A stretch of DNA of 42,791 bases from Rubrivivax sp. (GTDB taxonomy: Bacteria; Pseudomonadota; Gammaproteobacteria; Burkholderiales; Burkholderiaceae_C): the NCBI GenBank assembly GCA_022843905.1, contig JALHMT010000045.1, positions 1 to 42,791 on the forward strand. The letters are read 5' to 3'. Below the pieces are notes generated by a model. That model was not told where the DNA came from. It saw only the letters and a program-made list of their open reading frames with translations, and ran no database searches. The translations under genes were made by a program, and so were the position numbers. Positions within the stretch are counted from its first letter, which is position 1; the number at the start of each line of letters is the position of its first letter. Positions 1-7,042 of this stretch are shown here, one piece after another.

Positions 1-744
1 GTGGCCGTCGATGACGACGCCGGCTGGGTGGGCCGCGTGCGCCGCGCCGGCAGCGCGCTGGGTCTGGGCACGGCAGCCCCCGGCCCGGAGGACCGCGCCC
101 GCCAGGCGCTGGCCCAGGGCATGGACACCGAAGTGCACGCCGGCACGGCCGAGCTGCTGCGCCTGCACGGCATCGCCGGCCATGTCGAGGGCGAGATCCT
201 GTCGCGCGTGGCCACCCAGGTGACGGTGTTCCGCAAGGTCGACGAAGGCCAGGCCGCGATGCTGGGCGGCGTGGTCAGCGGTGCGCTGGCCGGGCTGAAG
301 GCCGATCTGGCCACCGGCGGCCTGACGCTGGGCGGCGGCATGCTGGCCGGCGGGCTGCTGGGCGCGCTGGGGGCCGCCGGCGTGGCGCGCGGGCTGAACG
401 TGGTGCGCGGCACCGGTCACAGCTGGGTCGCCTGGCCCGACGACGCGCTGTTGCCGATGGTCGAAGCCGCGCTGCTGCGCTACCTGGCGGTGGCGCACTT
501 CGGCCGCGGCCGCGGTGAATGGGCCCAGGGCGAGGCGCCGCCGCACTGGCAGGCCGTGGTGGCCGACGCCCTGTTGCCGCACCGCGACGCGCTGCAGGCG
601 CTGTGGCAGCGGCGCAGCACGCAATTCGACAATGCCGGCGAGGCGCAACTGCTGGCCACGCTGCTGCAGCCTGCCCTGGCCAGCGCCGGCCGCACGGTGC
701 TGCATCGGTTGTATCCGGAGAGTCCGTTCGCCGCACCGGCATGA
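1..744 (+). CDS. DUF3482-type GTPase-associated protein, C-terminal part
   Basis: The reading frame is open from the first base and ends in TGA at 742-744, so this is the 3' part of a gene that begins upstream. The 247 visible residues include a Gly/Ala-rich, probably membrane-associated stretch at about residues 85-130. An amphipathic C-terminal region follows. The order of a Val/Arg-rich segment, glycine-rich hydrophobic segment and Trp-containing C-terminus resembles DUF3482, which in Burkholderiales follows an N-terminal Era/ribosome-type GTPase domain. That GTPase domain would lie outside the window. Family membership is recognised by eye. The function is not established, and the GTG at position 1 is probably not the true start. 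Confidence 0.65.
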   Translation: MAVDDDAGWVGRVRRAGSALGLGTAAPGPEDRARQALAQGMDTEVHAGTAELLRLHGIAGHVEGEILSRVATQVTVFRKVDEGQAAMLGGVVSGALAGLKADLATGGLTLGGGMLAGGLLGALGAAGVARGLNVVRGTGHSWVAWPDDALLPMVEAALLRYLAVAHFGRGRGEWAQGEAPPHWQAVVADALLPHRDALQALWQRRSTQFDNAGEAQLLATLLQPALASAGRTVLHRLYPESPFAAPA

Positions 745-785
745 AGCCGCGGCGCGGACCCGCTTCCGGCGCAGAATCACGCCCC

Positions 786-1229
786 ATGAGCACTTCCCTC
801 ACGCCCCACATCCCCCGACCCTTCCACCTGGCCTTCCCGGTGCATGACCTCGAGGTCGCGCGCGGCTTCTACGGCGGCCTGCTCGGCTGCCCGGAAGGCC
901 GCAGTTCGCCGGAGTGGATCGATTTCGACCTCTATGGCCACCAGATCGTGGCCCACCTGGCACCCCAGGAATGCAAGCCCGTGAGCACCAGCGCCGTGGA
1001 CGGCGACGCCGTGCCGGTCAAGCACTTCGGCGTGGTGCTGCCGATGGCCGAGTGGCAGGCACTGGCCGACCGGCTGGTGGCGGCGGGCACGCGCTTCATC
1101 ATCGAGCCGCACGTGCGCTTCAAGGGGCTTGCCGGCGAGCAGGCGACGTTCTTCTTCCTCGATCCTTCGGGCAACGCGCTGGAGTTCAAGGCCTTCGCCG
1201 ACCTCGGCCAGCTGTTCAAGAAACAATGA
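786..1229 (+). CDS. VOC (glyoxalase/bleomycin-resistance fold) family protein
   Basis: A 147-residue protein with one vicinal-oxygen-chelate module pair. The N-terminal part has HLAFPVHDLEVARGFYGGLLG, a typical first beta-alpha unit, and the C-terminal part ends in FLDPSGNALEFKAF with the usual metal-ligand glutamate. A central Asp-rich segment with KHFGVVL forms the second half. VOC proteins are metal-dependent isomerases, dioxygenases or resistance proteins, and the substrate here cannot be told. ATG at 786 matches the start expected from the domain. An in-frame ATG at 741 overlaps the upstream stop (ATGA) and would add 15 residues. trkA starts 10 bases after the stop, so the genes are probably co-transcribed. 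Confidence 0.85.
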   Translation: MSTSLTPHIPRPFHLAFPVHDLEVARGFYGGLLGCPEGRSSPEWIDFDLYGHQIVAHLAPQECKPVSTSAVDGDAVPVKHFGVVLPMAEWQALADRLVAAGTRFIIEPHVRFKGLAGEQATFFFLDPSGNALEFKAFADLGQLFKKQ

Positions 1230-1239
1230 CCGCTGCGCG

Positions 1240-2664
1240 ATGAACATCGTGATCCTGGGCGCCGGGCGCGTCGGCGAGAGCGTGGCCGAGAGCCTGGCCT
1301 CGGAGCAGAACGACATCACGGTGATCGACACCGACCCGCTGCGCCTGAGCGTGCTGCAGGAGCGGCTCGACCTGCGCGGCGTGGTGGGCAACGGCATCCA
1401 GCCCTCGGTGCTGACCGACGCCGGCATCGAGGACGCCGACATGCTCATCGCCTGCGCCCCGCTGGACGAGACCAACCTGGTGGTCTGCAAGGTGGCGCGG
1501 CAGCTCTTCAACGTGCCCACCACCATCGCCCGGCTGCGCTCGCCCGAGTTCCAGGACGGCGCGCCGCTGATGGACCGCGAGGGCTTCGGCGTCGACCGCG
1601 TGATCTGCCCGGAAGACTCCGTCACGCGCTACATCCGCAAGCTCATCGAGTACCCCGAGGCGCTGCAGGTGCTGGAGTTCGCCGACGGCCTGGTGAGCCT
1701 GATCGCCGTGCGCGCGGTGGACGGTGGGCCGCTGGTGCAGCACAGCCTGGCCGAGATCCCGGCCCTGGTGCCAGGCGCCGACATCCGCATCGTGGCCATC
1801 TACCGCAAGGACCAGGTGCTGATGCAGCTGACCGGGCACACGCGCATCGAGGCCGGCGACGAGGTCTTCGTGCTGTCGGCCACGCAGAACATCCGCAAGG
1901 TGCTGGGCGCGCTGCGCAAGATGGACTCGCCCGTCAAGCGGCTGATGATCGCCGGCGGCGGCAAGGTCGGCCTGCGGCTGGCCCGGCAGGTCAAGGACGA
2001 TCTGCAGCTCAAGGTCATCGAGACCGACCGCAAGCGCTGCGACTACCTGGCCACGCAGCTGCCCTCCAGCGTGCTGGTGCTGCACGGCGACTCGACCGAC
2101 GAGGAGCTGATGAGCGACGAGAACGTGCAGGACATGGACCTCTTCATCGCGCTGACCAGCGACGACGAGGACAACATCATGGCCTGCCTGCTGGCCAAGC
2201 GCATGGGCGCGCGCCGCGTGCTGGCGCTCATCAACCGCAAGGCCTACGCCGACCTCGTGCAGGGCACGCAGATCGACATCGCGATCTCGCCCAGCCACAC
2301 CGTCATCGGCGAGCTGCTGGCCTACGTGCGCCGCGGCGACGTCGAGGCCGTGCACAGCCTGCGCCGCGGCGCGGCCGAAGCCCTGGAGGCCATCGTGCGC
2401 GGCGACCGCAAGACCTGCCGCATGGCCGGCCGCCGCATCGAGGAGATCGGCCTGCCGCAGGGCGCGCAGGTCGGGGCCATCGTGCGCGGCCTGCACCGGC
2501 CCGACGGCAGCGAGGCCGGCGAGGACGCGCGGCCGGAAGTCATCATCGCGCACCACGACACCGTCGTGCAGCCGCTCGACCACGTCATCGTCTTCGTGCC
2601 GCGCAAGCGCATGGTGCGCGAGGTGGAGAAGCTGTTCCAGGTCTCGGCGACCTTCATGTTCTGA
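1240..2664 (+). CDS. trkA: Trk potassium uptake regulatory protein TrkA
   Basis: A 474-residue peripheral membrane protein that binds NAD(H) and gates the TrkH potassium channel. It shows the full duplicated layout. The first Rossmann RCK-N domain begins at the N-terminus with GAGRVGESVAESLA and an acidic D-T-D after strand 2. A TrkA-C domain follows, then a second Rossmann unit with GGGKVGLRLARQV at about residue 236, and a second TrkA-C domain ending in FVPRKRMVREVEKLFQ. The size is close to the roughly 458 residues of E. coli TrkA. ATG at 1240 sits directly before the first beta strand. trkH begins 14 bases after the stop, an adjacent trkA-trkH arrangement. Confidence 0.95.
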   Translation: MNIVILGAGRVGESVAESLASEQNDITVIDTDPLRLSVLQERLDLRGVVGNGIQPSVLTDAGIEDADMLIACAPLDETNLVVCKVARQLFNVPTTIARLRSPEFQDGAPLMDREGFGVDRVICPEDSVTRYIRKLIEYPEALQVLEFADGLVSLIAVRAVDGGPLVQHSLAEIPALVPGADIRIVAIYRKDQVLMQLTGHTRIEAGDEVFVLSATQNIRKVLGALRKMDSPVKRLMIAGGGKVGLRLARQVKDDLQLKVIETDRKRCDYLATQLPSSVLVLHGDSTDEELMSDENVQDMDLFIALTSDDEDNIMACLLAKRMGARRVLALINRKAYADLVQGTQIDIAISPSHTVIGELLAYVRRGDVEAVHSLRRGAAEALEAIVRGDRKTCRMAGRRIEEIGLPQGAQVGAIVRGLHRPDGSEAGEDARPEVIIAHHDTVVQPLDHVIVFVPRKRMVREVEKLFQVSATFMF

Positions 2665-2678
2665 CGCCGTGAACTGAC

Positions 2679-4133
2679 GTGGGTACGCTGGCCGTCGTCG
2701 CGCTCATCGGGCGCATGGTGCTGCTGTTCTCGGTGCTGATGCTGGTGCCGCTGGCCTTCGCCATCGGCCGCCACGACGCCGCCGAGCAGGCCTTCGTGAC
2801 CTCCACGGTGATCACCTTCGGCTTCGGCGTGGTCATGAGCCTGGCGATGCGGCGCTTCCGCCGCGAACTGCTGCCGCGCGACGGCTTCGTTCTGGTGGGC
2901 CTGACCTGGCTCGTGCTGCCCGTCTTCGGCGCCCTGCCGCTGTGGCTGGCGGTGCCCGGCCTGTCGGCGACCGACGCCTACTTCGAGGCCATGTCGGCCT
3001 TCACCGCCACCGGCGCCACGGCGCTGTCGGGGCTGGACGCGCTTCCGCTGTCGGTCAACGTCTGGCGCTGCTTCATGATGTTCGTGGGCGGCCTGGGCAT
3101 CATCGTGCTGGCCGTGGCCATCCTGCCGATGCTGGGCGTGGGCGGCAGCCAGCTTTTCCGCGCCGAAGTGACCGGCCCCATCAAGGACCAGAAACTGACG
3201 CCGCGCATCGCCGACACCGCGCGCGCCATCTGGGTCGCCTACGGGGCCCTGGCGGTGCTGTGTTTCTTCGCCTACCGCGGCGCCGGCATGAGCTGGGAAG
3301 ACGCCTTCATGCACATGTGCACCACCGTCAGCCTGGGGGGCTTCTCGGCCTACGACGCCAGCTTCGGCCACTGGGACTCGCCGCTCATCGAAGGCGTGGC
3401 TGTGGTGTTCATGCTGCTGGCCGGCATCAACATGACGATGTATTACCTGGTCTGGCGCCGGCAGTCGCTGCGGCCGCTGTGGAACAACGTCGAGGTGCGC
3501 GCGTTCTACGGCGTTCTGGTGGGCAGCATCCTGCTCATCTCGGCCTATCTCGTCGCGCACGACAGCTACCCCAGCTTCCTGGAAGCGCTGCGCTTCACCA
3601 CCTTCCACGTGGTGAGCATCGCCACCACCACCGGCTATGCATCCACCGACTACGCCCAGTGGCCCTTGTTCGCGCCGCTGCTGATGATCCTGCTGGGCTG
3701 CTTCGCCACCTGCGCCGGCTCAACCGGCGGCGGCATCAAGATGATCCGCATGCTGCTGCTGGTGGCGCAGTCCAGACGCGAGCTGGTGCGCATCGTGCAC
3801 CCCAACGTGGTGAACCCGGTGGTGATCAACGGCAACATCGTCGGCGACCGCACCATCCAGAGCGTGATTGCCTTCATGATGATCTACGGCGCCACGCTCA
3901 CCGGGCTGACCATGGTGCTGATCTTCAGCGGCCTGGACGTGGTGACCGCCTTCACCGCCGTCATCGCCTGCGTCAACAACATCGGCCCCGGCCTGGGCGA
4001 CGTGGGCCCGGCGGTGAACTACGGCGGGCTCAACGACTTCCAGACCTGGGTGCTCACCTTCGCGATGCTGCTGGGGCGGCTGGAGCTGCTGTCTCTGCTG
4101 GTCCTGCTGACGCCCCAGTTCTGGAGGAAATGA
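2679..4133 (+). CDS. trkH: Trk potassium uptake transmembrane subunit TrkH
   Basis: A 484-residue polytopic inner-membrane protein that forms the potassium pore of the Trk system. Four pore-loop signatures are visible in order: AFTATGATALSGLD, TVSLGGFSAYDAS, ATTTGYASTDYAQWP and ACVNNIGPGLGDVGP. These correspond to the selectivity-filter segments of TrkH/KtrB proteins. Length equals that of enterobacterial TrkH. The start is GTG at 2679, giving the N-terminal hydrophobic helix. It follows trkA by 14 bases and is probably the last gene of the VOC-trkA-trkH unit, because a large hairpin region follows. Confidence 0.95.
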   Translation: MGTLAVVALIGRMVLLFSVLMLVPLAFAIGRHDAAEQAFVTSTVITFGFGVVMSLAMRRFRRELLPRDGFVLVGLTWLVLPVFGALPLWLAVPGLSATDAYFEAMSAFTATGATALSGLDALPLSVNVWRCFMMFVGGLGIIVLAVAILPMLGVGGSQLFRAEVTGPIKDQKLTPRIADTARAIWVAYGALAVLCFFAYRGAGMSWEDAFMHMCTTVSLGGFSAYDASFGHWDSPLIEGVAVVFMLLAGINMTMYYLVWRRQSLRPLWNNVEVRAFYGVLVGSILLISAYLVAHDSYPSFLEALRFTTFHVVSIATTTGYASTDYAQWPLFAPLLMILLGCFATCAGSTGGGIKMIRMLLLVAQSRRELVRIVHPNVVNPVVINGNIVGDRTIQSVIAFMMIYGATLTGLTMVLIFSGLDVVTAFTAVIACVNNIGPGLGDVGPAVNYGGLNDFQTWVLTFAMLLGRLELLSLLVLLTPQFWRK

Positions 4134-4161
4134 CGACCACCCCCGAAGCAGCGTCGCCGCG

Positions 4162-4286
4162 CCATCCCGCGTGAAATCGCGGGATGGCCTTGGCCAGGCG
4201 CAGAACGCCTTCCGGCGTCCTGCGTCCGGGCCAAGCCCCCTCAAGGGGGCGCCGCCGGTGGTCCGGCAGAGCCGGCCCACGGCGGC
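4162..4286. repeat. Nested-hairpin intergenic repeat (REP-like)
   Basis: The 203-base gap after trkH holds a chain of inverted repeats. There is an 11-bp perfect stem (GCCATCCCGCG at 4161-4171 with its complement at 4178-4188, loop TGAAAT). Next come ACGCC/GGCGT (4205-4209 and 4214-4218) and GCCCCC/GGGGGC (4235-4240 and 4245-4250, loop TCAA). Last is an outer GCCGCCG/CGGCGGC stem (4251-4257 and 4280-4286) enclosing CCGGC/GCCGG (4263-4267 and 4271-4275). No T-run follows the stems. The first stem could end transcription of trkH. The rest looks like a dispersed intergenic element of the kind common in Burkholderiales, which is inference. Confidence 0.55.
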
Positions 4287-4336
4287 TGCTGGAGGGGTCG
4301 GCTTGCAGCCTCCGTGTCCATTGAAAGCGCTGTGCG

Positions 4337-4753
4337 ATGACTGCTGCATCCTCCCGCCTCGCGATCCTGCTCGCTGCCTTGCTGGTGCTGCCCGCCGCGG
4401 TCTCCGCTGCTGGCGCCTGCGGCAACGGCCTGCCGCTGCGCGCCGCGGGTCACGGCTACACGGTGGCCTTTGCGCCGCAGCCGGCGAAGCTCGCCGTCGG
4501 GCAGCACTTCAAGCTCGACGTGGCGGTGTGCGCCGAACCCGGCCGCCCGGCGGCCACGGCGCTGAAGGTCGACGCCGACATGCCCGCGCACCGGCACGGC
4601 ATGAACTACCGCGCCAGCCTGAAGGGCACCGGTGAGCAGCGCTGGCTGGCCGAGGGGCTGATGTTCCACATGCCCGGCCGCTGGCGCTTCCTGTTCGAGC
4701 TGGCCACGCCGCAGGGAGTGCGCAAGCTCTCGCACGAGGTGGAAGTGGAGTGA
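4337..4753 (+). CDS. Exported YtkA-like domain protein
   Basis: A 138-residue protein with an N-terminal signal peptide (hydrophobic core LAILLAALLVLPAAVSAAGA, cleavage near residue 25). One beta-sandwich domain follows, carrying MPAHRHGMN at about residues 79-87 and ending in FELATPQGVRKLSHEVEVE. The PAHxHGM core is the hallmark of YtkA-like/FixH-like periplasmic domains, whose Met and His residues suggest copper or other metal handling. The stop TGA overlaps the ATG of the next gene (TGATG at 4751-4755), so the protein is probably made together with the di-heme peroxidase downstream. The family assignment is by motif, and the biochemical role is unknown. Confidence 0.75.
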   Translation: MTAASSRLAILLAALLVLPAAVSAAGACGNGLPLRAAGHGYTVAFAPQPAKLAVGQHFKLDVAVCAEPGRPAATALKVDADMPAHRHGMNYRASLKGTGEQRWLAEGLMFHMPGRWRFLFELATPQGVRKLSHEVEVE

Positions 4754-5952
4754 TGGTGGGCGTCAGGGCGCTTTGCGCGGGGCTGGCGGCGCTGCTGTTG
4801 CTGGTCGGCAGCCCGGCCCAGGCCACGCTGCTCGACTTCAGCCCCGCCGAGCGCCAGCGCATCCTGCAGCACGGGCCGTGGCCGCCACCACCGGCGCTGG
4901 ATGCCGGCAACGCCGTGGCCGGCCGCCCCGAGGCCATCGCACTCGGCCAGCGGCTGTTCTTCGATGTCCGGCTCTCACCCGACGGCACGCTGGCCTGCGT
5001 GAGCTGCCACGTGCCGTCGCTGGCCTTCGCCGACGGCCGGCCGCGCTCGACGGGCCGCGAGACCCTGGCGCGCAACGCCCCCAGCCTGTGGAACGCCGTG
5101 CACCAGCGCTGGTACGGCTGGGACGGCGCCACCGACAGCCTGTGGAGCCAGGCCATCGGCCCGCTGACGCACGCGCAGGAGATGGCCGGCAGCGGCGCCC
5201 ACCTGCGCGCCCTGGTGCAGGGCGACGCCGCCTTGGCCTGCCGATTCCGCCAGGTGTTCGGCGCCGATGCCTTGCGCGACGACGAGACGGCGCTGGTGCA
5301 GACCGCGCAGGCACTGGGCGCCTGGGTCGGCACGCTGGTTTCGGGCCGCAGCGCCTTCGACCGCTTCCGCGATGCGCTGGCGCGCGGCGACGCCCGGGCT
5401 GCCGCGGCCTACCCGCAGGACGCGCAGCGCGGTCTGCGCCTGTTCATCGGCCGGGCGCGCTGCGCCACCTGCCACACCGGCCCGATGTTCAGCAACGGCG
5501 AGTTCGCCGACATCGGCGTGCCCTTCTTCGTGCGGCCAGGCGTGGTCGACCCCGGCCGGCACGGCGGCATCACGGCGCTGCAGGCCAGCCGCTTCAACCT
5601 GCTGGGGCCCTACAGCAGCGCGCGCGGCGACGCCGCCACCAAGACGCGCCACGTCGAGCTGCAGCACCGCAACTTCGGCGAGTTCAAGGTGCCCAGCCTG
5701 CGCAACGTCGCGCTCACCGCACCCTACCTGCACGACGGCCAGCTCGCCACCCTGGCCGACGTCGTGCGCCACTACGACCAGATCAATCTCGAACGGCTGC
5801 ACGCCGACGGCGAGCGCATTCTCGAGCCGCTGGGCCTGAGCGAGGGCGAGCGCGGCGACCTGCTGGCCTTCCTGCAGACCCTGACGTCGCCTAACGCTTC
5901 AACACGGCCAGCCACGCCGCCTGGGCCGGGGTCAAGGCGCTGTCCGGCGTGA
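4753..5952 (+). CDS. Di-heme cytochrome c peroxidase / MauG-like protein
   Basis: A 399-residue exported protein (signal peptide in the first ~25 residues) with two CXXCH heme c sites, CVSCH near residue 82 and CATCH near residue 237. The conserved LGQRLFFDVRLSPDGTLACVSCH entry, the DGATDSLWSQA segment and FKVPSLRNVALTAPYLHDG near the C-terminus are typical of bacterial cytochrome c peroxidases and MauG-like enzymes. Peroxide reduction or heme-based post-translational oxidation are both possible. ATG at 4753 overlaps the upstream stop, and a GTG lies one codon earlier. The last 62 bases run antisense into the mtnP 3' end, and the extreme C-terminus is Pro/Ser-rich and non-conserved. Confidence 0.85.
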   Translation: MVGVRALCAGLAALLLLVGSPAQATLLDFSPAERQRILQHGPWPPPPALDAGNAVAGRPEAIALGQRLFFDVRLSPDGTLACVSCHVPSLAFADGRPRSTGRETLARNAPSLWNAVHQRWYGWDGATDSLWSQAIGPLTHAQEMAGSGAHLRALVQGDAALACRFRQVFGADALRDDETALVQTAQALGAWVGTLVSGRSAFDRFRDALARGDARAAAAYPQDAQRGLRLFIGRARCATCHTGPMFSNGEFADIGVPFFVRPGVVDPGRHGGITALQASRFNLLGPYSSARGDAATKTRHVELQHRNFGEFKVPSLRNVALTAPYLHDGQLATLADVVRHYDQINLERLHADGERILEPLGLSEGERGDLLAFLQTLTSPNASTRPATPPGPGSRRCPA

Positions 5953-6736
5953 CCATGGCGCCCGACAGCGCCGTGCGGATCGAGGCCTCGGGCTCGGGCA
6001 GCGGCCGCGACAGCAGGCCGTCCAGCAGCCGGCGCGCCTGCGCCAGCGTCTTCGCGTAGCGCTCGAGGATGAGGTCGATGCTGGCGTGGTGCGCCGGGTC
6101 GTCCATCCAGCAGTCGTAGTCGGTGACGATGCCTACCGTGGCGTAGGCCATCTGCGCCTCGCGCGCCAGGAAGGCCTCGGGCACGTTGGTCATGCCCACA
6201 AGGTGGCAGCCGGCGCTGCGCAGGAAATGGCTCTCGGCCTGGGTGCCCAGGCGCGGGCCCTCGACGCAGGCGTAGGTGGCGCCGCGGTGCAGCTGGATGC
6301 CCAGCGTCTTGGCCACGTCGGCCACGGCGTCGACCAGCGCCCGGCTGACCGGCTGCGCCGTGCTGACGTGCGCCGCCACGCCACCGCCGAAGAAGCTGCA
6401 GGCGCGCCCGCCACGCGTCCAGTCGAGGTACTGCTCGGGCATCGCCAGCTCGCCGGGCGCGATGGGCTCGACGAGGCTGCCCACCGCCGAGAAGCCCAGC
6501 ACCATGGTCGCCCCCGCCTGCTTCAGCGCGAAGATGTTGGCGCGGTAGTTCACCTCGTGCGGCAGCAGCTTGTGGCCGGCGCCGTGGCGCGCCAGGAAGA
6601 TCAGCGGCACGCTGCCGAAGTGGCCTCGCACGATGGCGCCCGACGGGATGCCGAAGGGGGTGGCGCCCTCGATGCGTTCTTCCACCTGCAGTCCGGGCAG
6701 GTCGTAGAGGCCGGTGCCTCCGATGATGGCGAGCAT
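5891..6736 (-). CDS. mtnP: S-methyl-5'-thioadenosine phosphorylase
   Basis: A 281-residue cytosolic enzyme that phosphorolyses 5'-methylthioadenosine to adenine and methylthioribose-1-phosphate in methionine salvage. It shows the phosphate-binding GGTGLYD at the N-terminus, LARHGAGH, HEVNYRANI, the central CVEGPRLGTQAES segment, and MTNVPEAFLAREAQMAYA followed by TDYDCW. The Asp in TDYDCW is the adenine-recognising residue of MTAP enzymes, which argues against the inosine-specific relatives. ATG at 6736 is preceded by GAGGAG with seven bases of spacing. It converges with the di-heme peroxidase gene, overlapping by 62 bases. Confidence 0.92.
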   Translation of the reverse strand: MLAIIGGTGLYDLPGLQVEERIEGATPFGIPSGAIVRGHFGSVPLIFLARHGAGHKLLPHEVNYRANIFALKQAGATMVLGFSAVGSLVEPIAPGELAMPEQYLDWTRGGRACSFFGGGVAAHVSTAQPVSRALVDAVADVAKTLGIQLHRGATYACVEGPRLGTQAESHFLRSAGCHLVGMTNVPEAFLAREAQMAYATVGIVTDYDCWMDDPAHHASIDLILERYAKTLAQARRLLDGLLSRPLPEPEASIRTALSGAMVTPDSALTPAQAAWLAVLKR

Positions 6737-6829
6737 GGTCTTTCTCCTCGGTTGGCGGACATCCTAGAACAGCCGGTCGGCCGTTTGTGGCCTAATCACG
6801 GGTTTTTCGACGCTAGCCCGGAGCCCCTC

Positions 6830-6997
6830 ATGGCCAACAAGATCCGTACCGAAGCCGACCGCAAGGCCACGCCGCGCCCGCCCGCCCCCAACGGCGTGAC
6901 GGTCACCATCCGCCTCGGCCAGAAGAGCAGCCTGGAGCGTGGTTCGCACACGCGCAGCAAGAAGAACCCCGGCAAGCGCCCCAAGAAGGGCGGCTGA
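6830..6997 (+). CDS. Small basic protein of unknown function
   Basis: A 55-residue, strongly basic protein (MANKIRTEADRKATPRPP at the start, RSKKNPGKRPKKGG at the end) with no membrane segment and no recognisable domain. The ATG at 6830 is preceded by GGAG with six bases of spacing. A GC-rich hairpin follows the stop immediately, so it looks like a self-contained gene. The Lys/Arg-rich tail suggests nucleic-acid or ribosome binding, which is inference only. It is divergent from mtnP, with 93 bases between the two starts. Confidence 0.6.
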   Translation: MANKIRTEADRKATPRPPAPNGVTVTIRLGQKSSLERGSHTRSKKNPGKRPKKGG

Positions 6998-7000
6998 AGC

Positions 7001-7022
7001 CCCGGGCCCGGCCCAGCCCGGG
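7001..7022 (+). terminator. GC-rich hairpin, possible terminator
   Basis: CCCGGGC at 7001-7007 pairs with GCCCGGG at 7016-7022 around an 8-base loop, three bases after the stop of the 55-residue gene. There is no T-run, so any intrinsic termination would be weak. Confidence 0.4.
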
Positions 7023-7042
7023 CCTGACGTCGAGGTTCTGCG

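Noticed and set aside
1216..2583. A 455-codon reverse frame opposite trkA
   Set aside because: His/Asp/Val-rich antisense translation typical of GC-rich genes; trkA on the forward strand has full domain support.
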